This document shows, one piece after another, positions 25,531-34,086 of a stretch of DNA of 64,000 bases. A program made the position numbers and the translations under genes. Source of the DNA: Deltaproteobacteria bacterium (GTDB taxonomy: Bacteria; Desulfobacterota; Binatia; UTPRO1). Below the pieces are notes generated by a model. That model made no database searches, was not told the origin of the DNA, and saw only the letters and a program-made list of their open reading frames with translations. The stretch covers positions 62,001 to 126,000 of the forward strand of contig JADYZW010000044.1 of the NCBI GenBank assembly GCA_020852955.1, in the 5' to 3' direction. The first letter of the stretch is position 1, and every line of letters begins with the position of its first letter.

Positions 25531-26991
25531 CTACCCCCGCGCCTCCGGAAGCTCGGCCGCGGCCGTGGGACAGGCGACCCGGCAGCGCACCTCGACGCCG
25601 CCTTCGGAGTGCGGCCCGATCAGGAGAACGCCGCCGATCAGGCCGGCACGGTAGCGCATGACGTCCATCCCGATTCCGGCGTCGTGCGGCCGCGACCCGG
25701 GCATGCCGGAGCCGTCGTCGCGGACGGTCAAGCAGATCTCGCCGCCCGCGGCGACGAGCCGCACCACGATCCGGCCCGCCTTCCCGTGGCGGACGGCGTT
25801 CCGCACGGCCTCCTGGGCGATGCAGTAGAGCTGGTTGGCGAGGACCGCGTCGTCCACGCGCGCCTCGGGCGCCGCGTGTTCGACGACGCACGCGGTGCCG
25901 TAGGTGCCGGCGATCTCGGACGCGAAGGTGCGCAATGCCGCGACGAGGCCTCCCCCGCCGCGAGGCATCGGATCCATGGCGTAGGAGAGCTGCCGCGTGT
26001 GCTCGAGCGCGGCGAGCACGAGGCGCTCGATCCGCCGCATCCGCAGGGAGAGCGGATAGGCTTCCGGCTCGAGCGCCGCGCGCACGGACGCGACGAGATA
26101 CCCGATGCCGGCGAGCTCCTGGAGCACCCCGTCGTGGATGTCCGCGGCGATCCGCCGGCGCTCCTCCGTGGCGGCCCGCACGACCTCCGCCTCGGCGACC
26201 TTCCGCGCCGTCACGTCGTGCAGGATTCCCGAGATCTGCGCGATCGTCCCGTCGCTCGCCCGAAGCGTGCTGCCGATGGCGCTGAGGATGTGGCGCGTGC
26301 GACCGTCGGCGGTGACGACCCGGCACTCGACCACGTCGTGGGGAACCGTACCCGCGAGCAGGGCGCGGCCGAAGATCGCCGTTCGCGCCCGATCGTCGGG
26401 ATGGATCGCGCGCGCCAGCGCCTCGATCGAGGGGCGGCACTCGGTGCGCAGGCCGAAGATCCGGTAGATCTCCGGCGACCACGTCACGTGGTTGTCCGCG
26501 AGCCGCCAGGTCCACCGACCGACGTGCGCCACCTCCTCGGAACGCTCGAGATTCTCCCGCAGGGCCTCTTCGGCGCGCTTGCGCTCCGTGACGTCGAGAT
26601 TGATCCCGCGGAAGTGGGTCGCGCGTCCGTCCGCGTCGCGCTCGACCGCCCCGAGTCCGACCATCCACCGGACGCCCTTCTCGGGATGCAGCGCGCGGAA
26701 CTCCGCGTTCCACGCGCTGCCGCCGCCGGGCACGAGGAGCGCGGCCACGCGCGCGCGGACGTGCTCGCGATCGTCCGGGTGGATGCGCGCCAGCCACCCT
26801 TCGTAGCTCGGCGCCTCGCCGGGCGCGAAGCCGTACAGCGCGTGATAGCGCCCGTCCCACTCGGCGACGTTGGCGGCGGGATCCCACGACCACGTGCCCG
26901 CGCCCGACGCGTCGAGCGCGAGCTCCAGGTACGCCTGGGTTCCGCCCGGCGTGCGGGTGGCGCCGACGTCGGTGGAGACTCTGGAGGTCAT
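25531..26991 (-). CDS. Soluble PAS-PAS sensor histidine kinase (HisKA_3/NarL type)
   Basis: A 486-residue kinase without membrane segments. Two PAS domains (~20-135 and ~150-262; both with IHPDD and a terminal VTERK or VTARK) precede a HisKA_3 dimerisation helix with phospho-accepting His286 in RIAADIHDGVLQELAG. The ATPase domain shows LYCIAQEAVRNAVRHG (N box) and VRDDGSGMP (G box). Such kinases usually pair with a LuxR-type response regulator, which is absent from the window. The signal is probably cytoplasmic (redox, ligand). Start at 26991. Confidence 0.9.
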   Translation of the reverse strand: MTSRVSTDVGATRTPGGTQAYLELALDASGAGTWSWDPAANVAEWDGRYHALYGFAPGEAPSYEGWLARIHPDDREHVRARVAALLVPGGGSAWNAEFRALHPEKGVRWMVGLGAVERDADGRATHFRGINLDVTERKRAEEALRENLERSEEVAHVGRWTWRLADNHVTWSPEIYRIFGLRTECRPSIEALARAIHPDDRARTAIFGRALLAGTVPHDVVECRVVTADGRTRHILSAIGSTLRASDGTIAQISGILHDVTARKVAEAEVVRAATEERRRIAADIHDGVLQELAGIGYLVASVRAALEPEAYPLSLRMRRIERLVLAALEHTRQLSYAMDPMPRGGGGLVAALRTFASEIAGTYGTACVVEHAAPEARVDDAVLANQLYCIAQEAVRNAVRHGKAGRIVVRLVAAGGEICLTVRDDGSGMPGSRPHDAGIGMDVMRYRAGLIGGVLLIGPHSEGGVEVRCRVACPTAAAELPEARG

Positions 26992-27115
26992 ACGGCGAGG
27001 GTGGAGCGCGTCGCCGTCATGCCACAGAGACCGCGGGCCACCAAGCGTTGGTCGTCGCCGCGCGTCCGCTCGCCGTTCTCGCGGAGCGCTGGACCCCGCG
27101 CGAGGGCGACGTCCG

Positions 27116-27136
27116 CCTGCGCCGGAACGGCGCAGG
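27116..27136 (-). terminator. Hairpin after the malyl-CoA lyase gene
   Basis: Perfect 9-bp stem CCTGCGCCG (27116-27124) / CGGCGCAGG (27128-27136) with a three-base loop, five bases beyond the stop of the minus-strand gene at 27141. No T tract. Confidence 0.5.
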
Positions 27137-27140
27137 GCGC

Positions 27141-28190
27141 TCAAAACCCGTACGCCGCCTTCAGCTCCGGGTCCTTCTCGGCGAGCATCCTCGCCAGGTT
27201 CACCATCACCTTGCACTGCTTCCAGGTGGCGTCGTCCTGCATCTTGCCGTCGAGCATCATGACGCCCCGGCCGTCGGGCATCGCCTCCAGCACCTTCTTC
27301 GCGAACGCGACCTCGGCGGGCGGGGGACTGAAGACCTTCTTCGCGATCGCGACCTGGCTCGGGTGCAGCGACCAGGCACCGACGCAGCCGAGCAGGAACG
27401 CCGCGCGGAACTGGTCCTCGCAGCCGAGCGAGTCCGAGATGTCGCCGAACGGGCCGTAGAAGGGGAGCGCGCCCGTCGCCGCGCAGGCATCGACCATGCG
27501 CGCGATCGAGTAGTGCCACGGGTCCTGTTGCGCCGTCGGGCGCGGCGCGTCCGGGTGCTCCGGATCGGGATCGTTGCGCACGAGATAGGCGGGGTGGCCG
27601 CCGCCGACGCGCGTCGTCTTCATGCGGCGCGACGCCGCGAGGTCGGCCGGCCCGAAGCTCACGCCCTGCATGCGCGGGCTCGCGGCGCAGATCTCCTCGA
27701 CGTTCGCGACACCGAGCGCGGTCTCGAGGATCGCGTGGATGAGGATCGGCCGCCGCACCTTGTGCTTGGCTTCGAGCTGCGCGAGCAGGCGATCGACGTA
27801 GTGAATGTCCCAGGCACCCTCGACCTTCGGGATCAGCATGACCTCGAGCTGATTGCCGATGCCCGCGACGAGCGCGGAGATGTCGTCGAGGCACCACGGC
27901 GAGTCGAGCGAGTTGACGCGCGTCCAGAGCGGCGTGCCCCGGAAGTCGACCTCGCGGCCGATCGTGACCAGCCCCTCGCGCGCCGCGACCTTGCGGTCGG
28001 CCGGGATCGCGTCCTCGAGGTTGCCGAGGAGGATGTCGGCTTGGAGCGCCAGCTCGGGCACCTTGGCCAGCATCTTCGGGTTCGAGGGATCGAAGAAGTG
28101 GATCATCCGCGACGGCTTGATGGGGATCTCGCGCACCGGCTCCGGCGCGCCGAGGGCGAGGGGCTTGAAGAAGTCACGTGGGGATCGCAT
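27141..28190 (-). CDS. L-malyl-CoA / beta-methylmalyl-CoA lyase (HpcH/HpaI, CitE-like)
   Basis: A 349-residue Mg-dependent TIM-barrel lyase that reversibly joins or splits acetyl-CoA (or propionyl-CoA) and glyoxylate. Segments [63 protein letters not shown] and [14 protein letters not shown] follow Mcl1 of Rhodobacter closely, including [15 protein letters not shown]-like [11 protein letters not shown]. This suggests a role in the ethylmalonyl-CoA pathway, a serine cycle or a 3-hydroxypropionate route. The MeaB gene and a SucD-like gene in this window fit acyl-CoA metabolism but are distant. Confidence 0.88.
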   Translation of the reverse strand: MRSPRDFFKPLALGAPEPVREIPIKPSRMIHFFDPSNPKMLAKVPELALQADILLGNLEDAIPADRKVAAREGLVTIGREVDFRGTPLWTRVNSLDSPWCLDDISALVAGIGNQLEVMLIPKVEGAWDIHYVDRLLAQLEAKHKVRRPILIHAILETALGVANVEEICAASPRMQGVSFGPADLAASRRMKTTRVGGGHPAYLVRNDPDPEHPDAPRPTAQQDPWHYSIARMVDACAATGALPFYGPFGDISDSLGCEDQFRAAFLLGCVGAWSLHPSQVAIAKKVFSPPPAEVAFAKKVLEAMPDGRGVMMLDGKMQDDATWKQCKVMVNLARMLAEKDPELKAAYGF

Positions 28191-28263
28191 CGGACTTCCC
28201 TAGCGAGTTCACCGCGTCTTCGCCAGTTTCGCGGCGGCTCCCGACCCTGGCGGGACCCGACGC

Positions 28264-28291
28264 GGCGTTTGCGGGCACACCCGCAAACGCC
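28264..28291 (-). terminator. Hairpin after the membrane-methyltransferase fusion gene
   Basis: Perfect 12-bp stem GGCGTTTGCGGG (28264-28275) / CCCGCAAACGCC (28280-28291) with loop CACA, ten bases beyond the minus-strand stop at 28301. No long T tract follows. Confidence 0.55.
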
Positions 28292-28300
28292 ACCCCGCCG

Positions 28301-29971
28301 CTACCGTGGCGGTGCCGGTCCCGCGGCGCCGTCCTTCACGAGACAGGCCTGATAGTGCGCGCTGAATCTCCGGAAACGCGAGCGCTCGAGCGCCCCTTCG
28401 ATCGGCGCGAGCGTCCGGAGCACCGGCGCGGGGACGAAGTCCGGAAGGAACGTGAAGTACCGGACCTCGCTCGCCCAGCACGCTCCCGGGACGTCGGGGA
28501 GCGCGCCGGGAACGACCCACCGCTCGTTCCCCTCGTCGATCCTCTTGAGCAGCGGAAACAGGTAGCCCATGTACCCCCGGAACACGGGATTGATCGTATT
28601 GATCTCGTGCAGGAGGAACACGCCGCCCGGCCGCAGCACGCGCACGATCTCTCGCAGCGCGCGCCCCTGAGCGTCCTCCGACGGCACGTGATGGATCGCA
28701 TTGATGCCGTAGACGAAATCGTAGCTCGCGTCCGCGAACGGCAACGCCTGCGCGTCGGCGCGCACGAGGAGGATCCGGCGCCGCGTCTCCGCGTCGACGT
28801 GGGAGCGCGCCTTCGCGAGTTGGCCGGCCGAGTAGTCGGTGCCGTCGACGCCGTACCCGCGGGCGCACATCTCGGCGAGGTACCATCCGTGACCGCACCC
28901 GAGGTCGAGACCGTGCGCCCCGCGTGGAACGCCACGCGCGGCGAGCGTATCGTCCATGATGACGACCTTCTTGCCGAGGAGACGGTCGCGCACGTGGACG
29001 GGAATCTCCGCCTCGTACTCGGCGGCGATCGCGTCGAAGTGGGCATCGGCCTCACCGCGCGCCAGGCGGACGAGGCGACGCCGGAACGCGACGAGCGACG
29101 CGAGGCCGAGGAGCACGACGGGCCACGCCGTTCCCGCGCGGTAGGCGGCGAGGGCCGGGAGACCGACGTCGGCGGAAATGCCGGCGCGCGCGAGCGCGGC
29201 GAGCGTGGCCGAGCCGGCGGCGAGCATGTCGATCGGAAACCCGCCGGCGCCGCCGAGCAGGGTTCCGGCTGCGAACGCGCGAATGGCCGCACCAACCTCG
29301 ATCGGCGCCGCCAGCATGCGGAGCGTCAGCGCGAAGGCGAGGACCGGAAGACTCCACGCGGCGACCGTGATCGCGATCGCGACTGCCGAAACCCACGGCG
29401 CCGCGCTCGCCGGACGCCGCGCGGGCTCGCGCCGAACGAGCGCGAACACCGCGGCCGCGAACGCCGTCCCGAGGACGCCCGCGCCCAGGGGCGAGGCGAA
29501 AGCGACGAGGGCCGCGAGGAGCGTGCCGACGTCGAGCCCCCGCTCCAGCATCCAGATCCGCGCGAGCGACGCGGCCGGGATCCGGAATCGTCTGCGGATC
29601 AGCGGGGCGCGTAGGAGCTCGCCGACGAAGAGCGGCGTCACCATCGCCGGCAGCGTCGCGAGGTAGACGATCACGCTGTCGCGGGTGACGAGCCGCAGGC
29701 TGTAGTGACGGACGAGGAAGTGCCAGCGAACCCATCGAAGCGCCACGGTGGCCGCCGTCGCGAGCACGCACACCGCGAGGCTCGCGGGGACAGCGCACGA
29801 CGACGACGCCCCACCCGGCTCAGGAGGCCCGGCGCCGTGGAGCCACGCCGCGGCGCCGAGCCCGCCGAGGCACGCGGCCGCCGCGATGAACGCCGGCCGC
29901 CCCGTTGCCGACGCGCGCAGCGACGTCCGCGGATCGCTCGGCTCGCCCGGATGCGCGCGACCGTCGTTCAT
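28301..29971 (-). CDS. Fusion: LPG-synthase-TM/UPF0104-like membrane domain plus SAM methyltransferase
   Basis: A 556-residue two-part protein. Residues ~25-310 carry seven to eight membrane segments with features of the lysylphosphatidylglycerol synthase TM/AglD-like family (VIVYLATLPAMVTPLFVGEL, RIPAASLARIWMLERGLD, LLGGAGGFPIDMLAAGSA). Residues ~330-556 form a class I methyltransferase (HGLDLGCGHGWYLAEM, GVDGTDYSAGQL, YDFVYGINAIHHVPSED). The membrane family includes lipid transferases and flippase-like proteins, so the enzyme probably methylates a lipid-linked sugar or lipid headgroup. Last gene of a four-gene operon; four bases follow the upstream stop. Confidence 0.75.
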   Translation of the reverse strand: MNDGRAHPGEPSDPRTSLRASATGRPAFIAAAACLGGLGAAAWLHGAGPPEPGGASSSCAVPASLAVCVLATAATVALRWVRWHFLVRHYSLRLVTRDSVIVYLATLPAMVTPLFVGELLRAPLIRRRFRIPAASLARIWMLERGLDVGTLLAALVAFASPLGAGVLGTAFAAAVFALVRREPARRPASAAPWVSAVAIAITVAAWSLPVLAFALTLRMLAAPIEVGAAIRAFAAGTLLGGAGGFPIDMLAAGSATLAALARAGISADVGLPALAAYRAGTAWPVVLLGLASLVAFRRRLVRLARGEADAHFDAIAAEYEAEIPVHVRDRLLGKKVVIMDDTLAARGVPRGAHGLDLGCGHGWYLAEMCARGYGVDGTDYSAGQLAKARSHVDAETRRRILLVRADAQALPFADASYDFVYGINAIHHVPSEDAQGRALREIVRVLRPGGVFLLHEINTINPVFRGYMGYLFPLLKRIDEGNERWVVPGALPDVPGACWASEVRYFTFLPDFVPAPVLRTLAPIEGALERSRFRRFSAHYQACLVKDGAAGPAPPR

Positions 29972-29975
29972 GACA

Positions 29976-31280
29976 CTAGTCGCGCGCGGTCTTCGTGATC
30001 TCGAACGTCCAGTTCGGTGGAATCGCGATCCCCATCCGCGCACCGACGGGAAGCGCCTCGAACGCGGCGACGTACCGCGCGAAGCCGCGATTGGGGAGGT
30101 CCGGCAAGCGCCAGTACGTCAGGTCGGCCACGAGCATGACGCCAACGAGCGCCGCGCCGCCGAGGCGCAGCGGAACGTTCGAGGCCGTACCGGCGAAGCT
30201 CACGACCGCGGCGGCGATCGCGAGCTCCGGGATGAACCAATAGCGCGGCGGCGAGCCCGGCCGCTGCAGCACCGCCCACTGCGGCTCGACCGCGCTCGCC
30301 ACCGGGTTGGCGAGCGTCGCCGCCAACATGAGCGCGGCGAACGCGAGAAAGCACCGCACCTCGACGCCCCCCCGCCGGAACACGTAGGCCAGCATCGCGA
30401 ACGCAACCCCCGTCACGGTGTAGCTGACGAGCGGCATCTTCCAGGGCGGATGCAGGTAGTGCACGCTGGTGTTGATGCCGCGGAACGCGGGACCGACCAC
30501 CTGAAAGGCGAAGAGCCGACAGAACGCGGCCGCGCTCGCGCCGAGGCCTCCGATCGACCTCGGCCGCGCGCTCGTCGCGAGCGTGAACGGCAGCGCCGCG
30601 GCGCCGACGGCCAGGATCCCGGCGCGCACCATCGCCCACCGATCGCGGCGGACCCACGCGACGGCGACCGCGATCGGCAGCAGGAAGATCGCGAAGGGCC
30701 CCGTCAGCGCGCCGAGGGCCAAGCCGGTCACGTCGAACACGGCGGCCCACACGGACGTCGGGGGCGCGGCGACGACGATCAGGAAGCAGAGGATCGCGAG
30801 GTGCCATTGCGCATTGCAGAGGTTGCCGTGCACCGTCGCGACGTTCGGGACACCGACGTAGAGCACCCCGAGGAGGACGCGCACGGCGCGCGGTCCGAGC
30901 CACCGCATGCGCGCGCTCGCGAGGTAGATCGCCGGCAGCGCCTGGGTGAGCAGCGCCACGAGATTGAACGCGAGCGGAACCTTCGCGAGCGGCAGGAACG
31001 GCGACACGCTGGCGACGAGCCGCGGCATGGTGAGCAGATAGCCGGCGTAGGGAACGCCGAGCGCCGCGGGAAACCCGAGCTCGCGCGCCTGGACGTAGAA
31101 AACCGCGCCGTCCTCCGCCCAGAACTGCGCGTTCGCGAGCGTGCTGGGCCGCCTCGAGACGACCGCGGCGATGAATCCAACCGCCAGCAGAAGGGTGGTC
31201 ATATCGAGCCGGCGAGCGACCGGATCCCGGTCCCGCGACTCCTGCTTCGTCGTGCCGTCCACGCCGGCAGAGTGGCGCAT
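29976..31280 (-). CDS. Polytopic membrane protein, GT-C glycosyltransferase-like
   Basis: A ~434-residue membrane protein with about ten hydrophobic helices. The first outer loop holds NAQFWAEDGAVFYVQ, an acidic pair at the place where GT-C transferases carry their catalytic Asp/Glu; the short soluble C-terminus ends the chain. No closer family is recognised. Position downstream of DprE1/DprE2 genes suggests it uses a polyprenyl-phospho-pentose donor, which is inference. Start could be GTG 31301, ATG 31280 or ATG 31202. Confidence 0.62.
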   Translation of the reverse strand: MRHSAGVDGTTKQESRDRDPVARRLDMTTLLLAVGFIAAVVSRRPSTLANAQFWAEDGAVFYVQARELGFPAALGVPYAGYLLTMPRLVASVSPFLPLAKVPLAFNLVALLTQALPAIYLASARMRWLGPRAVRVLLGVLYVGVPNVATVHGNLCNAQWHLAILCFLIVVAAPPTSVWAAVFDVTGLALGALTGPFAIFLLPIAVAVAWVRRDRWAMVRAGILAVGAAALPFTLATSARPRSIGGLGASAAAFCRLFAFQVVGPAFRGINTSVHYLHPPWKMPLVSYTVTGVAFAMLAYVFRRGGVEVRCFLAFAALMLAATLANPVASAVEPQWAVLQRPGSPPRYWFIPELAIAAAVVSFAGTASNVPLRLGGAALVGVMLVADLTYWRLPDLPNRGFARYVAAFEALPVGARMGIAIPPNWTFEITKTARD

Positions 31281-31336
31281 TCTCCCTCGGGCTACCAGCA
31301 CTCCCGCGCACGCGGTCCGGCGACCCGCCCGGCCGA

Positions 31337-32071
31337 TCAGAACTCCGCCCGCCGCATGACGAAGCGCGGCAGGGTGCGGATCACGAGCATGACGAGGCGC
31401 CAGATCGGCGGGGCGTAGACGACGGGCCAGCCCCGGTCGATCGCCCTCAAGACCCGCCGCGCGACGGCATCCGGCTCGCCCGCGAACGGCGGCACCGGCA
31501 GGTCGGCCGTCATGCCGGTCCGCACGAAGCCCGGCTTCACGAGCACGACGCGGAGCCCGCGCGGCCGGTCGCGGAGGTCGAGCGACACGGCGTAGTGCGA
31601 CAACCCTGCCTTGGTCGCGCCGTAGATGCCCGTCGCCTTCCGCGCGCGATCTCCGGCGACCGAGGAGAACACGCAGAGCGTGCCGCCGCCGTGTGCGAGG
31701 AGGCGGACGCGCGCCGCCTCCAGGAACGCGATGCTGTGCGCGAAATTCCGGGTGGCCAGACGGACGGCCCGCGCGGGATCCGCGTCGAGGTCGGCGGGCC
31801 GCGCGAAGTCCGCGGCGCTCAGGACGACCGCATCGAGGCCGCCGAGCGCGTCCGCGGCGGCGGCGAGCGCGGGACCGAAGCGCGCGGGATCGTCGAGATC
31901 ACAGATCCCCTGCGCGACCGCACCGGCGCCGAGCGCGACGAGATCGCGCGCCGAGCGCGCGATCTCGTCGCGCTCGCGCCCGAGGAGGGCCACCGCGTCG
32001 CCGCGCCGGGCACAGAGGCGCGCGAGACTCCGTCCCATGCCGCGCGTCGCGCCGAGGAGCACGATCTTCAC
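31337..32071 (-). CDS. dprE2: DprE2-like short-chain dehydrogenase (decaprenylphosphoryl-2-keto-ribose reductase)
   Basis: A 244-residue SDR starting with GTG. NAD(P) motif LLGATRGMGRSLA at the N-terminus; catalytic Ser in CVFSSVAGDRARKATG, Tyr and Lys in GIYGATKAGL. The C-terminus (VVYAPPIWRLVMLVIRTLPRF) follows mycobacterial DprE2, which reduces the 2-keto intermediate to decaprenylphosphoryl-arabinose. Its GTG overlaps the stop of the DprE1 gene by four bases (GTGA 32068-32071), the same pairing as in mycobacteria. Confidence 0.85.
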   Translation of the reverse strand: MKIVLLGATRGMGRSLARLCARRGDAVALLGRERDEIARSARDLVALGAGAVAQGICDLDDPARFGPALAAAADALGGLDAVVLSAADFARPADLDADPARAVRLATRNFAHSIAFLEAARVRLLAHGGGTLCVFSSVAGDRARKATGIYGATKAGLSHYAVSLDLRDRPRGLRVVLVKPGFVRTGMTADLPVPPFAGEPDAVARRVLRAIDRGWPVVYAPPIWRLVMLVIRTLPRFVMRRAEF

Positions 32072-33399
32072 GCGGGATCTCCGAGCAGGCGTGCCGAGAG
32101 CGCCGAACGCAGACGCCGCTCCGGATCCCACAGGCGGCGAACCGCGTCGAAGGCCGCGAGGCGCGGCTCCATGGCGGCGAAGTCCTCGCGCCGCGTGAGC
32201 GCGTCCTTGGCGAGGTAGATGCGTCCCCCCGCGTCGAGCACGTGGCGGTTCAGCGCGTCGACGAGGGCCTGCGTCGCGGCGCCGCGCATCGGAAGATCGA
32301 GCGCGACCGAGATCCCCGGACGCGGGAACGACAGCAGGCCGCGCCCTTCCGCTCCGCAATCCTTCACGACCGTGAGGAAGGAGGCGCCGGAGTGGCGCGT
32401 GATCGTCTCGAAGTAGCGGACGATGCGCTCGTCGCCGGCTTCGTCCGGCAACACGCTCTGGTGCTGGACGAAGCCGCGGGCCCCGTACAGGCGGTTCCAG
32501 TCCCGGATGCTGTCGAGCGCATGAAAGAACCGGTCCGGATGCACGACGCGCCGGCCCGCGCTCCAGCAGTGCGCGCGATAGAAGAGGGCGTCGAAGATGC
32601 GGACGCTCGTCGGACCGAGCACCCAACTCGGAAGATTGCAGGGCACGGCGAGCCGCGAGTCGACGCGCGAGTGGAGCGGCGACGTCGCGGGGGCCTCGCC
32701 GGGCTCCGCCCATCGCCCCTTGATGACGATTCCGCGCCCGAGGCGCGCGCCCCGCGACAGCGCGTCGGCCCACGCCACCGTGTACGGCCATGTGCGGCTG
32801 GCGGCGCGCAACCTCGCCACGAGCGCCCCGAGATCGGGGGCCGGCTCCACCTCGATCACGAGCCACGGACACGCGATCGCGAGGAGCGCGACCTCGACTT
32901 CGAGGATGTGGCCCGTCAGTCCCATCCCGCCGAGCGTCGCCGCGAACAGCTCGGACTCGCGATCGGGTCCGACCTCGAGCTCCCGACCGTCGGCGACCTG
33001 GAGCACGAGGCTGCGCACGTGCGCCCCGAAACACCCGGCGACATGGTGGTTCTTGCCGTGGATGTCCGACGCCACCATTCCGCCGAGGGTCACGTGGCGC
33101 GTGCCGGGCACGACGGGACTCACCCAGCCGGCCGGCCGTGTCAGCTCCTCGAGCTGCGACAGCCGGAATCCCGCTTCGGCGCGCAGCACGCCCGCCACCC
33201 GGTCGAAGGCGAGTACGCGGTCGCCGAGCCGCGTCGACGCGACGATCGCGCCGGTGCGCGCCGGCAGCGACGCGTCGCCGTACGAACGGCCGAGGCCGCG
33301 CGTCAGGCTCGCCGGACGGCACACCTCGGGGAGCGACTCGCCGACACGCTCGCGGGCGTCGACGGCAGGCACCCCACCCCATCCGGCGAGTCGCGTCAT
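32068..33399 (-). CDS. dprE1: DprE1-like FAD oxidoreductase (decaprenylphosphoryl-ribose 2'-oxidase)
   Basis: A 443-residue VAO/PCMH-type FAD enzyme. TRGLGRSYGDASL (~33-45), VPGTRHVTLGGMVASDIHGK then NHH (~98-120), and LTGHILEVEV in the FAD domain closely follow M. tuberculosis DprE1. The C-terminal half has FVQHQSVLP, LLSFPRPG, and GGRIYLAKDALT with the expected Lys. The residue equivalent to benzothiazinone-target Cys387 is Ala366. It oxidises the C2 hydroxyl of a polyprenyl-phospho-ribose, the first half of epimerisation to arabinose. First gene of the operon. Confidence 0.9.
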   Translation of the reverse strand: MTRLAGWGGVPAVDARERVGESLPEVCRPASLTRGLGRSYGDASLPARTGAIVASTRLGDRVLAFDRVAGVLRAEAGFRLSQLEELTRPAGWVSPVVPGTRHVTLGGMVASDIHGKNHHVAGCFGAHVRSLVLQVADGRELEVGPDRESELFAATLGGMGLTGHILEVEVALLAIACPWLVIEVEPAPDLGALVARLRAASRTWPYTVAWADALSRGARLGRGIVIKGRWAEPGEAPATSPLHSRVDSRLAVPCNLPSWVLGPTSVRIFDALFYRAHCWSAGRRVVHPDRFFHALDSIRDWNRLYGARGFVQHQSVLPDEAGDERIVRYFETITRHSGASFLTVVKDCGAEGRGLLSFPRPGISVALDLPMRGAATQALVDALNRHVLDAGGRIYLAKDALTRREDFAAMEPRLAAFDAVRRLWDPERRLRSALSARLLGDPA

Positions 33400-33439
33400 G
33401 ACGACGGGATTAGCACGAACGGCGCGACCGCCTCGACAT

Positions 33440-33473
33440 CGCGCGCGCCGGGGCGACTGCCCCGGCGCGCGCG
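33440..33473 (-). terminator. Strong GC hairpin after the Ntn-hydrolase gene
   Basis: Perfect 15-bp stem (33440-33454 with 33459-33473; inner core GCCGGGGC/GCCCCGGC) and loop GACT. It lies 14 bases beyond the minus-strand stop at 33488 and before the DprE1 start codon is reached. No T tract. Confidence 0.6.
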
Positions 33474-33487
33474 CCGTCGCCCGATGC

Positions 33488-34069
33488 TCATCGACGGCCG
33501 GCCGAGGGAATGCGGCGCACGTCGATGTCGCCGCCGCAGTAGACGTCGAACGCGATCGCCGCCTCGCAGGCGCGGCGCGCGAGCACTCCGGCGTCGCGTT
33601 CGCTCGCGTAGAGCGCGTGGAGCACGCCGAGCGCGTACGACGCGCCCGAGCCGATCGCGTAGTACTCGCGAAACGCCATCACGCTCATGTCGCCCGAGAC
33701 GTGGAAGATGCCCCGCCTGTTGGCGATCAGAAACGAGGAGTCGAGGTCGGCGAAGGGCGAGCGGTCGTCCTCCGCCACCTGATCCTCGACGAAGGAGTAG
33801 CGGCGGCGGAGGTCCTTCCAGAGCCGCACGAAGAACGTGAAGATCTCGCGCTCGTTCGCGAAGCGCGGGGGGCGACGCGAGGCCAGGTAATCGTGGAACA
33901 CGTTGTCGTAGACGCCCCAGCCGGTCATCGCGAGCTCGGAGCCGCCGAGCGTCATGATCTTGGTGGCGCGGTGATTGGTTCCCACGACCTTGCGGTCGCC
34001 GAAGTTCTCCTGCGAGTCGGCGGCGACGGCGATCGTGCTCCCTTTGCGGACGGCGACGGCGATGGACAT
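33488..34069 (-). CDS. Proteasome beta/HslV-like Ntn hydrolase with Ser at the nucleophile position
   Basis: A 193-residue Ntn-fold protein. The N-terminus SIAVAVRKGSTIAVAADSQ aligns with HslV and proteasome beta strands: Ser2 takes the place of Thr1 after Met removal, Asp18 matches Asp17, and Lys in NHRATKI is near Lys33. The C-terminal half has YYAIGSGASYALGVLHALY and AAIAFDVYCGGDIDV, typical of small HslV-like bacterial proteins lacking an ATPase partner. No hslU or proteasomal ATPase is in the window. Encoded 17 bases after the cupin lipoprotein gene, probably the same transcript. Confidence 0.75.
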   Translation of the reverse strand: MSIAVAVRKGSTIAVAADSQENFGDRKVVGTNHRATKIMTLGGSELAMTGWGVYDNVFHDYLASRRPPRFANEREIFTFFVRLWKDLRRRYSFVEDQVAEDDRSPFADLDSSFLIANRRGIFHVSGDMSVMAFREYYAIGSGASYALGVLHALYASERDAGVLARRACEAAIAFDVYCGGDIDVRRIPSAGRR

Positions 34070-34086
34070 GCGGTGCGCTCTCCGCC

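Noticed and set aside
31693-33840. A ~715-codon plus-strand frame opposite DprE1/DprE2
   Set aside because: Arg/Ala-rich with no domain, whereas the minus strand matches DprE1 and DprE2 over full length.
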